DNA of 64,000 bases, taken from Vicugna pacos. Its lineage: Eukaryota > Chordata > Mammalia > Artiodactyla > Camelidae. Position 1 is the stretch's first letter, and every line of letters begins with the position of its first letter. Position numbers and translations under genes: made by a program. The notes below the pieces were generated by a model that was given only the letters and a program-made list of their open reading frames with translations, searched no databases and was not told the DNA's origin. Below are positions 22,691 through 34,819 of the stretch, piece after piece. Location of the stretch: assembly GCF_048564905.1 (NCBI RefSeq), contig NW_027328739.1, forward strand, positions 6,447,001 to 6,511,000, in the 5' to 3' direction.

Positions 22691-23489
22691 TGCAGCTGTG
22701 CCTTCAGGTTTTATTAGAATGCTCTGTAACTAAGGGTTATGCTTTTTACATGACTGATAAATAGTTGAACTTTTTTTCTTTTTTTCATTTTTTTCAAGAG
22801 CTTTCCATACAAGAAAAAAAAAAGCACATGTACTGATATCTCTTTAAAACATCACCTACTCATTGAATAATTCAGAAGGGTACATATGTATTCATGTAGT
22901 CACTATGAAATTTATAGATAGGTGTGTGACAACAACGTGTCTTTCAGCCCCAGTTTTTCATTTATCTTCATCTGGATCTACACACCACCTTCCACCCCAT
23001 CCCCAAGGGGGATCTTAACCTTAAAAAGATTTAGACATGATTAAACACAATGAGTAGGGGTGTGTGTGTGTATGTGTGTGTGTGTGTGTGTCTGTATAAA
23101 TAAGATGATATTTTGTTTAACAGATTCTTTTAAAAGCTAGCTTCTTTCTAGGAGAAGGTCTATGCTTAAAAATAGCAACAATGAATCTTCATCAATCATT
23201 CAAATGGCGTTCTGTGCATCTCCAGCTGAATCTAACAGGAAACATCTTGACACGGCTTCTTTTTCTCTAGAGAGATTCTAGGTAACACGCAGGTTTTTAG
23301 ACAGGGTTATGCATCTTGCAGCAGACTGTTTCCTGCTCTCCAGTGACCCACTTCTGAATCCCTTCCCACTTCAGTAGAGACTTTTCTTCCTTTGAGGTGC
23401 GTACCATTAATTAGGCTTTTTCTGTGACATACTTTCTCCTGTACTCTACCCTATAAAAGTGGGGAGAGAGGTTCCCTGCAACTGAATGC
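22691..23489. other. Unassigned DNA with a (TG)n tract
   Basis: An interrupted (TG)n tract lies at 23059-23093. I see no gene or clear transposon in the rest. Confidence 0.5.
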
Positions 23490-23685
23490 TGGTGGTTTCT
23501 TCTTTTTATTTAATTTTTAAAAACTTATTTATTTTTACTTTTTCTTATAGTAGGGGGCGTAATTTAGAATTATTTATTATTATTATTGTTTTAAAACAGG
23601 TGCGGGGGATTGAACCCGGGACCTTGTGCACATGAGGCATGCGCTGTGCCACTGAGCCATACCCACCCTCCCATGGTGGTTTCTT
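23490..23685 (-). mobile_element. Long tRNA-Ala SINE copy with 12-bp TSD
   Basis: The body at 23502-23673 is on the minus strand with a GC-rich box-B variant ('gggggattgaacccgggacc') and the A-box end ('ccactgagccatacccacc'). Its tail is unusually long and contains several TTTA and TTA runs. A perfect 12-bp duplication, tggtggtttctt, lies at 23490-23501 and 23674-23685. Confidence 0.95.
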
Positions 23686-26424
23686 TTGATCACTTCTTTT
23701 ATAATTCAGTGCAGACGTCTGACTCAGAGATGAGACAAGAAATTTAATCCGCAAGCATTCTTCATGACACTTTTCCCCAGGGAAGGCAGTCACAGGAAGA
23801 GAACAAATCTACCCGTGGGGCTTCTGTGAGCTTCCTCCCAAGGGCACCTGGGGGTGGTACGAGGGGCGCGGGAGAGAGACATCCAGTCTCCCTGGCAGTT
23901 TTGGGCCCGCGGGTTCCCCGTGAGAATCCCTGTGCTCACGCCCGGGAATGAGATGGGCTGGCACGGTGTCAGGACGGAAGGCATGGTGTGGAGGCGGTTG
24001 AGGAGGTGAGAGCCCCTTTTGGAAGGTTTTGGGGATGTGGAGGGTTGGCAGCTCAGGGAGGAAAGAGGAGGGTTCAGGAAGTGAGCGCTGCCCATTGGAA
24101 GAGGATGGATGGGGCCAGTGGTGAACCATTAAAGGTGATTTGATGTGATTTAGGAAAGTAGGTCAGCCTTGGGCCTTTCTTTCGGGAGACTGAGTAGAGA
24201 CTGGAATACTTTTCATTACCTTTTACTTGTTGGTCATCTCAACTGGCTTCCCCAGGGGAACAGGAATAATTATTTTGCGCTTGTCTGGGAGTCACTGGTG
24301 ATTGAGGAAGCTTTGTCTACGGCTCCCTCTGCCCGGGGCAGCCCCACAATGTGTCATCTCTCGTTCCTGGGTTAGGACAGGTGGGCCGTTTCTGTCACTT
24401 TCCCCAAACACTTTCTCTTTGTCTTTTGGCTCACGATTTTCAAGAGAATCTGTATTTTAAGCACATTGAAAATTTCTTTAATTCTTAATTTTTTCTTAAC
24501 CACAAGTTCACTGTCTAATCAGGTGTCTATTCCAGTGCCTTAAACAGTGTTTCAACTTCTACCTCCAATAGGAAACTCCTTAATGGACTTTTCCCTTGAA
24601 ATGCTTTTTATTTTTAATGCAGCATGTTAGTTTTGATGACTGCAAACTCTGTTTCCTTTTGGTTCTAGAATTTTGGACTCAAAAAGTCTTTTTTTTTTTT
24701 CCAGTTCCTTGAAACACATCTCCAATAAAATAGGTCCACAGTCTTATTTTGGTGCATGATAAATATCTTGAAACTTATTATTAATTTTTTCTTTTAAAAA
24801 ACCTTTATTTTTTCCTAGAAGAATATTTTATTACTTTATAGATGCCTTCTATTTTAATGGTTTTTATTTGGAGGACAGATTATTAAACCTATAAGTAGCA
24901 AACATACATTTAGATACTTGAATGGACCCAATTAATGAAAAATGCTGCATATTTGAATTTATTGAAGTTGAGTCCATTAACCCAAATGAGAAAAAGTGAC
25001 TAATATCTTTCATTTTAGAATTGTGTGTAAACCCTACTGCTGAAGTACAGACATTCAAGAAAACCTTCTCTTACACCTGATTTTGAATATATAAATACAT
25101 ATGTACATGTATATATGTACCTATATGTGTATATATAGCATTACAATCTATAGGAAGAAAGCTACCAATTTTTTCTGAGAAAGTTATAATTTAGGCTTTT
25201 ATTTAGTTGTTACTACACATGCCTATATGCACATTCACACTACAACTCACTTCAATAATTTTGTAATTTGCCTCTTAGTAAAATACTGCTTTCTATTTTA
25301 AACAAATTATCATAGTTTTTTTTTAAGAATTTAAAGGAAATAATGACTTTTTAATACTTTATCCCCAAAGCACATCTAAAAGCTTTCTGATTCACACACA
25401 AAAGAGCCAGAATTTACTCAGGAAGCAAATCCAAAGAAAAGAGGATTTATAGGAGACCAGCTAATCAAATGGGGAGGTGAATTCCAAATTCAGGAAATAA
25501 AAAAAGCTTCTTCAATATGTCAGCTCCTCACTTGGAGACCATGCTTTTGAGATAGCCAGTGGCCCTCCTTCAGGTGACTTCAGGCGTTCATTTTTCTTAA
25601 TAGAAATGGATAAATCAACAGAGAAGTATTTCTGGTTTATACTTAATCCCTGGGTGCTGGCATGCACCCCATGTTTTATAACAATATTCTACTTCTGGTG
25701 TGTGTATTTGTTTTGTTCCATTGAAATTATGAAAATAATTCCAGTCCACAACCATTTAAAGTGGATCCTAGCTGTGGGCCAGTTGTTAGGAAGCATCTTA
25801 CCGTTTGCTGAGCCCGAGAGCTGTGACTCATAAGGACATCTATTAGCACAGATCGATCGATACGCTTAAGATTGAGACTTTGTTTTATGCTAAACCAGAA
25901 AGAAGCTTTTAATTGCAGGAGCACTGGGGTGGGGTGGGGAAATAAGTCTGATGGTGGGAGTACGATGGCTGCAGCCTGTTTGGATTTTTTGAGCCCAAAT
26001 ATAGCGAGGTATGGGGGGAAAACTGAAGGAGCTGCTTTCTTGAGAAGTGGGACGCCATGCGTGAGGGACATGACAAGGGCATCCATCACTGCACAGAGAG
26101 TGTGAGGGGCTTCTTTTCAGCCTCAGAGAGCAAACGCTCATCGCTTTTACTCCTCAGAAACTGACTGCTTTGGGGACACAGGGAGGTGGCACCTTGACGG
26201 GGAACAGACATCTCCTAGGGCACAGGGAGCAATGGCTAGAGGACTCCGTTCAGGAAGGCAACCCCTAGAAGGGACAGTCTAGATTGGACAACGCAGTAGA
26301 TTCAGTGTTTCTTTCTCAGGGACGCCCCAAAATGCATGGGCAGGGCACCCTTCTGGGGACCGGAGTCCTTTCTCCACGACCCAGTAGGGACAGGGACCCA
26401 GTGAGCTTTGCATGTCTACTCTTT
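23686..26424. other. 2.7 kb without a recognisable repeat or gene
   Basis: 23800-24100 is GC-rich with moderate CpG, and overlapping Pro/Ser-rich open frames on the minus strand there (23790-24129) are a composition effect. 24400-25400 is AT-rich with a short TA/CA-like tract at 25085-25140. A hydrophobic 75-codon frame at 25606-25833 has no context. I support no gene in this interval. Confidence 0.5.
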
Positions 26425-26573
26425 TTTAAATAGTAAACTTTATTTATTTGGCCGGAGAAGGTAATTAAGTTTATTCCTTCTTTTTTTTTTTTTTTGGAGG
26501 AGGTACTGGGGATTGAACCCATGACCTCACACATACTAAGCACACGCTTTGTCACTTGAGCTATGCCCTCCCC
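26425..26573 (-). mobile_element. tRNA-Ala SINE
   Basis: Minus-strand SINE with box B ('ggggattgaacccatgacct'), an anticodon-region variant ('cacatactaagcacacg') and the A-box end ('gagctatgccctcccc'). The tail complement has two T-rich parts separated by 'ggccggagaaggtaattaag'. No clear TSD. Confidence 0.9.
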
Positions 26574-27027
26574 ACTGCAGGGTATCTGTTAATGCAGCTT
26601 CTTCTCTCGTCACAGGCTGGTGAGGTCTGAGGACAGCCACGTTATCCTTATCTCCAGAGTTTCAAAATCACCATAATTATCCTCTTCAAAAGAAGCGTGC
26701 ATCTAATTCAAGCCAACAAATTAAAATATATATATATCTGACCGATATCACAAACACAATTTTGTTTCCACAGTCCGAGTTCATCATAAGACTTCCGAAC
26801 TGACTTCCTGCATATAAATAAGTGTCATGATTAGATGACGGATGATGGAGACGGTGTCGCTGAGAAGCAATTGGTCGACGCTATTAAAACGCAAACTCTC
26901 GACCGGTTCTCCAGATTGCACTTTCAGTTTCGGAACGTAGGGTTACAGTGATCAGGCGACCTGCTTTGCTAGTGAGGTTGGGAGTACAGTTCTCTGTTTT
27001 GCTGACTCATTGTGAGAAGCAGCAAGG

Positions 27028-27145
27028 ATCTGCAGCGCACTCGACTCGGTGCGCCTTGCGCAGGACTGGACGGCGCACCTTAGAGCTCCCAGCGCTCCAG
27101 ACGGGGGACACCGTGCGCGCACCGCTGGAGGCTGCGAGTCCGTAT
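27028..27145. promoter_or_regulatory. CpG-dense patch, candidate orphan promoter
   Basis: About 15 CpG fall in about 115 bp ('cgcactcgactcggtgcgcc' onward to 'ctgcgagtccg'), against a CpG-poor surround. An AP-1-like TGACTCA lies just upstream near 27003. The patch is shorter than a usual CpG island. A 122-codon frame crosses it on the plus strand (26948-27316) but has no recognisable domain. Function is inferred only from CpG retention. Confidence 0.35.
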
Positions 27146-27617
27146 TCACAGACTGAATTCAGAATTCATTCAATTCTGGAGCAATCTGGGGCTTGGTCGG
27201 CGAGAAAAATTTCCATTCTTGACCGAAAATGTCTTTTGGAAGCGCGGTTTATTTCACTTGCACACTTTCATTCCCGAAGCAGCAGCATGCTTTCCTCCCC
27301 GCTGATGGAAGGATGACCAACAAGTCACTGATTTTCTTTAGTCTCGCTTTTGTCGCATGGAAAGGGTGGAGGAAACAAGAAAGCCCTGTTGTTGGTTGTT
27401 AGGGACTGAGACTGGGGGGGTCCCCGCATCTGGGTGCTGGAGTTTTTCTTCCTTCTTGTGACGCGGGTCTCACCGACAGCAAAGTCTTGGCTTTAAATTC
27501 TGATCTATGGTCTTTTTTCCTCCCCAGTGTTCCAGGCTTCTCATTATGCTGTTTTCAATTCTTAATTCTATATTTAGACTTGGCACTGAAAATGAGGTGG
27601 GATAAGATCTATGTATT

Positions 27618-27955
27618 TGTATTTTTATTTGTTTAGTTGATATAGTCAGTTACAATGTGTCAATTTCTGGTGTACAGCATCATATTTCAGTCATGCATAT
27701 ACATACCTAGATTCCTTTTCATATTCTTTTTTATTACAAGTTACTATAAAATAATGAATACAGTTCCCTGTGCTGCACAGTAAGACTTTGTTGTTTATCT
27801 ATTTTATATATAGTAGTTAGTACCTACAGACCTCAAACTCCCAGTTTACCCCTTCCCACCCCCTTTCCCTCCTGGTAACCATATGTTTGTTTTCTATGTC
27901 TGTGAGTCTGTTTCTGTTTTGTAAATAAGCTCACTTTTGTCTTTTTTTTTTCTTT
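27618..27955 (-). mobile_element. L1 3' end (lineage B)
   Basis: Minus-strand L1 3' UTR from 'agttgatatagtcagttac' to 'tctgttttgtaaataagct', ending in a poly-T at 27941-27950. It stops before the ORF2 end. No convincing TSD. Confidence 0.88.
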
Positions 27956-28299
27956 TAGTGTTTATTTTTAACTCCAGTGAATCTCCAACTCCATTATTTC
28001 CCTTTGAAATACCTTTTAAACTTTTCATTTCTCTTGCTCTTCTAACACCATAAGTCTTCTTTGGCATGGAGTCACTTCACGTGAGAATTACTGGACACCA
28101 CCTCGTGGGCATCTGTCAGCAGATCTTCCCCCTTCCACTAGATGGGCAACTTCTTGTGAGAATTATTTCCCCTAAACATCACATCATTCCCCTCATCAAC
28201 AGAAGAAAACTCCTGCAGGTTGAGAAATATTACAATTACATCATGTCTGAATTTCTTTCCTTGCTTAGATGGTTCCTTACAATAGGATCCTTTTCCCCA
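27956..28299. other. No recognisable feature
   Basis: Unassigned DNA; a 129-codon plus-strand frame (28066-28455) runs through it into the next element and shows no domain. Confidence 0.4.
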
Positions 28300-28822
28300 C
28301 CCGCAGCCGCCCCCTGGTGTGTTGGCTTCACTCCAGGAAGGAGGATTTCTGCTGGTGTGTTTGCTTCGGCCCCTCTGCCTCTGTGTGCCCTCCTCCTCAA
28401 CAAGCCTGCATCTTCCTTGTCGTGTGACCAGGCAGGCTGGCAGCGCAGGTGGTAAAAGGATTTACTAGAAACAAAAGTTCATTAGAAACGCTGCTACAGA
28501 CAACAGCAGGCAGATGGACGGGAGGTGTCCGTGTGCCCCGAGGGCAGATTCTTGGAGCCTTTTTTAAGGAAGGGCCTGACCATCTATGTGCTTTAAGGAC
28601 GGGGGCTGTGTTGAAGGTTTCCAGATGTTAGCCGATCATTATCTAAGGGCATGGGTTTGTGCGCCTGGCGAAGGTACAGTTTATCTTCAGGGGGAAGTAG
28701 GTGGTCTGCTACCCTTGAGGGATTTGTTTGGGGAGGGGGTTTGTTAGGTCGTAACTCAAGGTTCATCTGGCCTCTCATCAAATTCTACTGATTGGAGAGT
28801 CCAAGTATCCTGGCCGGTAACA
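28300..28822 (-). mobile_element. Probable LTR fossil, gammaretrovirus-like
   Basis: Read on the minus strand, the sequence begins near 'tgttaccggccagg', continues through a U3-like part ('aacatctggaaacctt'), an A-rich TATA-like box ('ccttaaaaaaggct') and an R/U5-like part ('ctgctgttgtctg', then 'tagtaaatccttttacc'). That order is what an LTR would show. It looks broken and old, and ends are approximate. Another reading is an unrelated GC-rich unique sequence. Confidence 0.4.
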
Positions 28823-29317
28823 CGTAAATGTTAAATGCATTAAAAGCCATGCTTTCTAAATTACTAAAAACAGAATAAACTGAGCACTGTAAAAAGAAGC
28901 CATGCTTACACAGATGTATTTTTGACCTATGTTTCTCTATAGGGTTAATAAGGAACCATCAAAATAAATAAAAAGGAAGAAAAAAGTCCCTCAGAAGTGT
29001 TAGCTGGGCTACAATAATTGCATGTTGGGAGAGGAATGTTCTTTGTGTTTTCTGGTGTGTGTCTTCATGACGTGAGTGATTAGGGCGCAGGCAGACGCCT
29101 TGTGACTGGGGCCCTCTTTGGCTCTCTCTGGGACCATGTACTGGTCTTTGACCCCCACATTACCCACCCAGCCCTCAGGAAACACCCAGCTTTGGGTGTT
29201 CTTTGCCCTTGAAGCTTCCCATCCAAGTTATCTGAAAATGTGCCCCCAAAATGATGTCTCTTGTCATCCTTTGCCATTGGTCTTTATGCATCTGCAACTA
29301 ACTGACCCCTGACCTTT
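28823..29317. other. No recognisable feature
   Basis: Nothing supportable seen on either strand apart from an A-rich stretch near 28960-28985. Confidence 0.45.
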
Positions 29318-30165
29318 TTAATATTATGGTAAAATATCCATAACAAAGCTTGCCATTTTGAGTGGACAATTCAGTGGCCTTAAGTACATGCACATTGCTA
29401 GGCAACCGTCACACCATCGATCTCCTGAAAGATATCATCTTCCCAAAATTAAACTCTGAACCCTTTAGTCAGTAACTCCCTATGCCTCCCTCCTTCAGCC
29501 CCTGATGACCATTCGACTTTCTTTCCCTGTGCATCTGACTATTTTAAGTCCCTAAATGTAAGTGGAATCATGCCACACTTGTACTTTTGTGACTGGCTTA
29601 CTTCTCTCAGCATAATGTCCTCAAGGTTCATCCATGTTGTAGCGTAGGGCAGAATTCCACTCCTTTTTCAAAGCTGAATAATATTCCCTTTTGCATGTAG
29701 ACCACATTTTGTTCATCCATTCATCTGATGATGGACAGTTGGGTTGTTTACACCTTTTGGCTATTGTGGACAGTGCAGCTATACACATATATGTTCAGGT
29801 AACTGCTCGACTCCCTGCTGTCAAATCTTTTGTTTGTAAGCCAGAAGTGGAATGTGGATCATGCTATGCTTAATTTATTGTGTCCTCCACCATGGCTGCA
29901 CTGCTTACACTCCCACTAGCAAAATGTGTGCTTCCAGCTTCATTTGGGTCTTTGTCAACAATTGTTCTTCTCTGCTTTTTGGGTCACAGCCATCCTAATG
30001 CATATGACATGGTAGCACATTGTGGTTTTGATTGGCACTTCCCTAATGAGCATGCTGGTGAGTATCTTTTATATGCTTCTTGAACATTTTTATATCTTCT
30101 TTGAAGAAATGTCTTTTCAAGTCTTTTGCTTGTATTTGAATTGGATTTGTTGTTGTTGTTTTGGG
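29318..30165 (-). mobile_element. L1M 3' end, ~850 bp
   Basis: The plus strand is the complement of an older L1M: 'tggtaaaatatccataacaa', 'gtggacaattcagtggcctt', 'cataatgtcctcaaggttca', 'gtttacaccttttggctatt', then ORF2-end coding complement to about 30165 ('aatgtcttttcaagtctttt'). It is far more diverged from the young L1s than they are from one another. Confidence 0.85.
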
Positions 30166-30236
30166 GAAGGACCTTTTAAGCAGCAGGTAGCCAAAAGGTT
30201 TTTGAAGACTAAGTTATCACAGAGAACATGAACTAA

Positions 30237-30435
30237 TGATGCACTGTGCATATATGCACTGTGTGCACCTGCACTGTGTGTACAATGCAGTGTGTCTATG
30301 ATACACCATGTGTACAACGCAGTGTGTCTATGATACATCGTGTGTACAATGCAGTGTGTCTGATACACTGTGGGTATGGGCCCTGTGTGCACAATGCAGT
30401 GTGTCTATGATGCACTCTGTGTATGATGCACTGGG
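30237..30435. repeat. Minisatellite, 32-bp unit
   Basis: Units beginning tacaa[t/c]gcagtgtgtct start at 30281, 30313 and 30345 (spacing exactly 32), with a related unit at 30390 after a 45-bp step. Flanking degenerate 'gcactgtgtg' words extend it on both sides. The unit contains a GTGT-rich half and a 'tatgatacac' half. Confidence 0.88.
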
Positions 30436-31129
30436 AAACTCTGAGAAGGATGGTACTTTCCAGTGGTCTCAAAAACCTTGCTTATCGAGTGTGCTATTTA
30501 TATGTTTTCTATTAATTCCTTTGTTTGTAGCAGCTCTTCTTTTGCTGTCACCATGCCTGTCCATAAGAACTGTTCTTTCTAATGTGAAGTCTTCATTAGA
30601 TTTTTTTCTTAGAAACCAAAAGATCTAATCTGTTAGTTATGCATAAATGTAGACTCAATAAGCTCTTGTGAAGATATTTACCTACAGGTAAAGAGAAGGA
30701 GTGTTACTGAATGGAGTTTACAATGTCAAACATACTGTTTCCTTTTGTTTCTTACTGATGAGCTGTAAGATTTCTCGGTGGTCTTTTCCTGTAAAAGTGA
30801 GGTTTTGCAGTGTAAACTTCTTAAATGCAGCAGCTACATTGGTTATTTACCTACCTCCTATTTCTTACTTTATTTATCATGTTATGTATTATTTGGTGTC
30901 TAATGAGTACATTTTAGTTGCTTCGGGGTGAGTTCATTCAAGTTGTATCATAGGGCAGTTGGCATGGCTATTTTAATTACATTTTCATTGATTAATTCAT
31001 TCTAAAATTATGGTCATTATTAAGCAGAGGACATGACTTGTATTTTGATGCTTTAAAAATATCAACTATGTCAGTAGGTTTGGCTGTAGTATAGATGACT
31101 CCCAAACTTGGTTTTAAAACTATCAATAG
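30436..31129. other. No recognisable feature
   Basis: AT-rich unique-looking DNA, no gene or repeat recognised. Confidence 0.45.
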
Positions 31130-31556
31130 TGGGTTGACAATTTGGGCTGGGGTCAACTGGTCAGTTCTTTTGATGATCTGGCCTGAGTTTACTTCCATGG
31201 CTGTGGTCAACCAGCAGGTCAGCTGGGATCTGCTTGGTGCCAGAAGGCATTGCTCATAAGTGTGGCAGTTGGCTTGGTGGCCAAAGCGACTGGGTCATAT
31301 ATCTCTACCCTGTAGGAGGCCAGCCTGGACTTTTCTCAGGAAACACACTTTGTCTAAAGCACAGGAAAGGACACGCTCCAGAAGCATTTTTTGTGTCTTT
31401 GTGTTTCTGTGTATCCAGTGTTAGCTAAGGATCTTTGGCCAAAGAAATCACATGGCTGAGCTCAGATCAGGAGAAAGAGAAGGAGATACTACCTCTATAT
31501 GGAAGGAGCTGCAAATTACTGTAATTATTTTTGTTTATTTGTCTCGAATCTATCAC
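31130..31556. repeat. Old interspersed repeat, family not named
   Basis: Words such as 'tggccaaagaaatcacatgg', 'atggaaggagctgcaaatta' and the terminal 'aatctatcacaac' belong to a common eutherian interspersed repeat whose name I cannot recall with certainty. About 400 bp, decayed, ends approximate. Confidence 0.45.
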
Positions 31557-32044
31557 AACATCAGTACCAACTCATGGCCTTGCATTTGTTGGTGTAGTAT
31601 AAGTCCCATATGTAAATAGCGTTTCCAAACATAACATCAACATGTTGTATATAGGTTGAAGCAATAAATGCAGGATTCTGAAATGGTCCGAGGCTTGGAT
31701 TTTTTTTGGTTTGAATTTGAAATTGGTTTTTCAACAGATATTTAAGAAAATCAATGGTCTGACTTTTCCTCAGAGTTTCCAAGGTAGGAAAATTACTAAA
31801 ATATAAGATGTATATATAATCATAAAAGACAACTGAATGCCAAAAATGTTAACATCCAATCACTCCCCAAAGTGGCTCTGTCCTTGTAAATTTTGACTTC
31901 TATGGAATATCAAAAAGGGGAAAAAGGGAGTTTAAAAAAAAGCAAATGTAGAGTAAAATTGTAGCCATAAATCTATGGACGTTACCTAAGTTATTTGGAA
32001 GCTAATTATGAATGTGTGCAGAGCAAATGATGTGAGAACTGAAT

Positions 32045-32200
32045 TAATGAGAACGAGATGCCTCGCACCAGCTAATGAGGCGCGCTGCCTGCCAACAGCG
32101 CCACCGACGGGGAAGTTAGACTCGCGCGTGGAGAAGAAAGGAGCAGGACCGTGAGGCCGCGGGGGTTCCCAGGGGCGTTCTCTGGCTCGAGCACCTTTAC
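32045..32200. promoter_or_regulatory. CpG-dense patch beside AT-rich tract
   Basis: About 15 CpG in 150 bp, including 'ctcgcgcg', 'gaggcgcgc' and 'ggccgcgg', in an otherwise CpG-poor neighbourhood. The AT-rich tract begins about 120 bp downstream. It could be a small unmethylated regulatory element or a GC-rich remnant of an old insertion. No transcript evidence is available from sequence. Confidence 0.35.
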
Positions 32201-32317
32201 TTACTTTGCTGTGGTGTGGAATACAGAGTCCCTGAAATTCCTGTGCCTTTTCTCTTTACTTCCCCTTCCCGCAAAAGAATTCATAGACGTGGTAGTTTGC
32301 TTTTATCCCACAGAGTC

Positions 32318-33150
32318 AGTACAGGGTATATATTTATATATATAACAAATAATATTATATTGTATATAAATTTATATATATTACATTGTATATAAATATA
32401 TATATTATTTTGTATATAATTTTTAAATATAAAATATGTTATATTTTATATACATTAAATAAAAGATATATTTATTCACATATATTATATATTAGATGAA
32501 TTAAAATATATATTTAATATATGAGTATATATTATATATAGTATATAGTATTATGTATCATACAAATTATTATATAAACATATTATATATACTATATATA
32601 ATATTTAACATATATAAAATGTATGCATATATACATAAATATATAAAATGCATGTTTTTACACACTATAAATATAGTATTTATAGTACATGTATATAGTA
32701 TTTCAACATGTATTATAGTATATAGCATTTATATTAGTATCTATATATAAATATATATTTATATTTATATAACATTTATTTGTTCTTTATATGCAATTTA
32801 CATTACATTATATATTTATTTTATGAATACATATTGTAATATATATTCATATATTATATATGAATATGTAAATATTTTATGTATAAAATATTATAATATA
32901 TATTTATATAGTATTATATAAATATATAAATATTATATATAGTACTATATATTTATATAAATAAATAATATTGTAATATATTTATGTAATATTATATACA
33001 TATATAAATATTATATATAATTATATATTAAGTATTATATAAAAAGTAATATATATGGTATATAAATATATGAATAGTACATATTTAATATAAATATTAA
33101 ATATAAAATTATGTAATTCAAGAATATACATTCATATATATGGATATATA
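32318..33150. repeat. ~830-bp extreme AT-rich tract
   Basis: Almost pure A+T made of TATA, TATT, ATAA and short palindromic blocks with very few G or C. No single fixed unit persists; it resembles degenerate (TA)n with many self-complementary words. Such DNA forms hairpins and can be a fragile or recombination-prone site. A smaller similar tract lies at 33590-33710. Confidence 0.92.
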
Positions 33151-34670
33151 TGGTATTCTTCACAAATGTTATTAGATATCTGTGTATAGGAAGTACACAA
33201 TCATTCAGGTTAATGTGTCACACTAACGAAGGTATTTATGAAATGTAACAAGACCGGTAGTTAACTATTTTTAAGCTCCAAAAAGTAAAGATTATGTCTT
33301 AAACTTAAAATTGCTGTGAAATCTGTCTTAAGACTACTACTCATAAAGGTTGTTCATTTATGCAAAAATATTTACAGAGTGGCCTAAATAAGGGCTGGTA
33401 AAGATAGGTTTTGCTTTCTGTTTTTAGAATGGATCACTGTTGATGTCTGCTGTACAGTTATTCATCCTTCAGGATTTCTCTGAGATGTCAAACATAATTT
33501 TTGATTCTTTCAGAGACAAGTGACACCTGCTCTAGGATTCACTATTACAACAACTCTAATTTTGCCATTAAATATTTTAACTCTCATAAAAATGATATAT
33601 TTTACATATAATTATATTAATTATTATCATATTTTATAAATTATATAAAGTTATGCTAATTATAATTATATTAATTATATATAAAATGTAAAATATGAGT
33701 TATATGCATAAATGTTTTACTTCCATGTTTTCTCTCTTGTTCATCCTTTTACATTCGTGAGTCAAAATCCCCAATCTGACAGCCTTACAGTGACTATATT
33801 CTGTATATTTCCCCTCCATTTTACATCTTAAATTATATTTTTTTTGGAAGCCACTACAGTACACAAAATAAAGATTCTTTTTTCTTTATTATAAAACTTT
33901 TATTAAGAATGTAGATAGGCATTCACTATTTTGAAATATTTTAATTATAACCTTAAAAAAAGATTTCATTAATAAATGTAATTCAAGTAGTAACACCCAC
34001 ATACATATGGTATGTCCTAAGTGTTGATAATTTAGAATTTAGAGTGAACTAAAGTGATGATCACATCTCAGAAAACTTTGAAAACTGGTAAAAATGTTGT
34101 GGTAGGAAATTATTTGCTTAGATTTTGCCCTCTTAATAGTAAACAAGATCATCTTACTGATGAACTAAAGTAGCAGAGCTTATTGTGTGAGTACTGAATA
34201 GAGTTAATAAGAATAATTTATGTGGAAGTTATTAACTCTTTCAAACTCTCATCCCTCTTTAAGGAAAGTAGAATTTTACAATACTTTTTTCCTTTATGTT
34301 CCAATCATTTAGATTGTTCTCCTTCCATCCATTAAATATACTCATGATTTAAAAATTTTATAATTATAAAAATAAGACATGTTAATATGGAAAATCATAA
34401 GTAGCAAACAAACATTACTACAAAATCATTGCTCAAGAAATATCAGTTTGCATTTTGACATATTTCCTTCTTACCTTTCCTATGTGTAGGTGTGACATTT
34501 AAATATACTTTTATACTATGTACAACATGCACTCTATATACACAGCTTTATATATTCTGCTTTTGCCCTTAAAGTTATTATGAATAGTGTTCTATAATAT
34601 GACAGATATTTCAGATACACATTAGGTATACCCCAAAACCATTCTATTTATGCTAATATTCCATCCTATG
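33151..34670. other. AT-rich unassigned DNA
   Basis: Includes the secondary AT tract at 33590-33710. I recognise no gene or transposon. Confidence 0.5.
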
Positions 34671-34777
34671 GATTTACTATAATTTTTTTTAAAATTGAGG
34701 TATAGTCAGTTACAATGTGTCAATTTCTAGTGTACAGCAAACTGTCCCGGTCATGTATGTGTATGTATGTGTGTGCG

Positions 34778-34819
<42 letters not shown>

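Noticed and set aside
23790-24129. Pro/Ser-rich protein on minus strand
   Set aside because: Two overlapping frames in GC-rich DNA both look Pro/Ser-rich; a composition effect without domain, start context or splice support.
30281-30435. CRISPR-like regular repeat
   Set aside because: Units are contiguous with no unique spacers, and the context is mammalian; a minisatellite.
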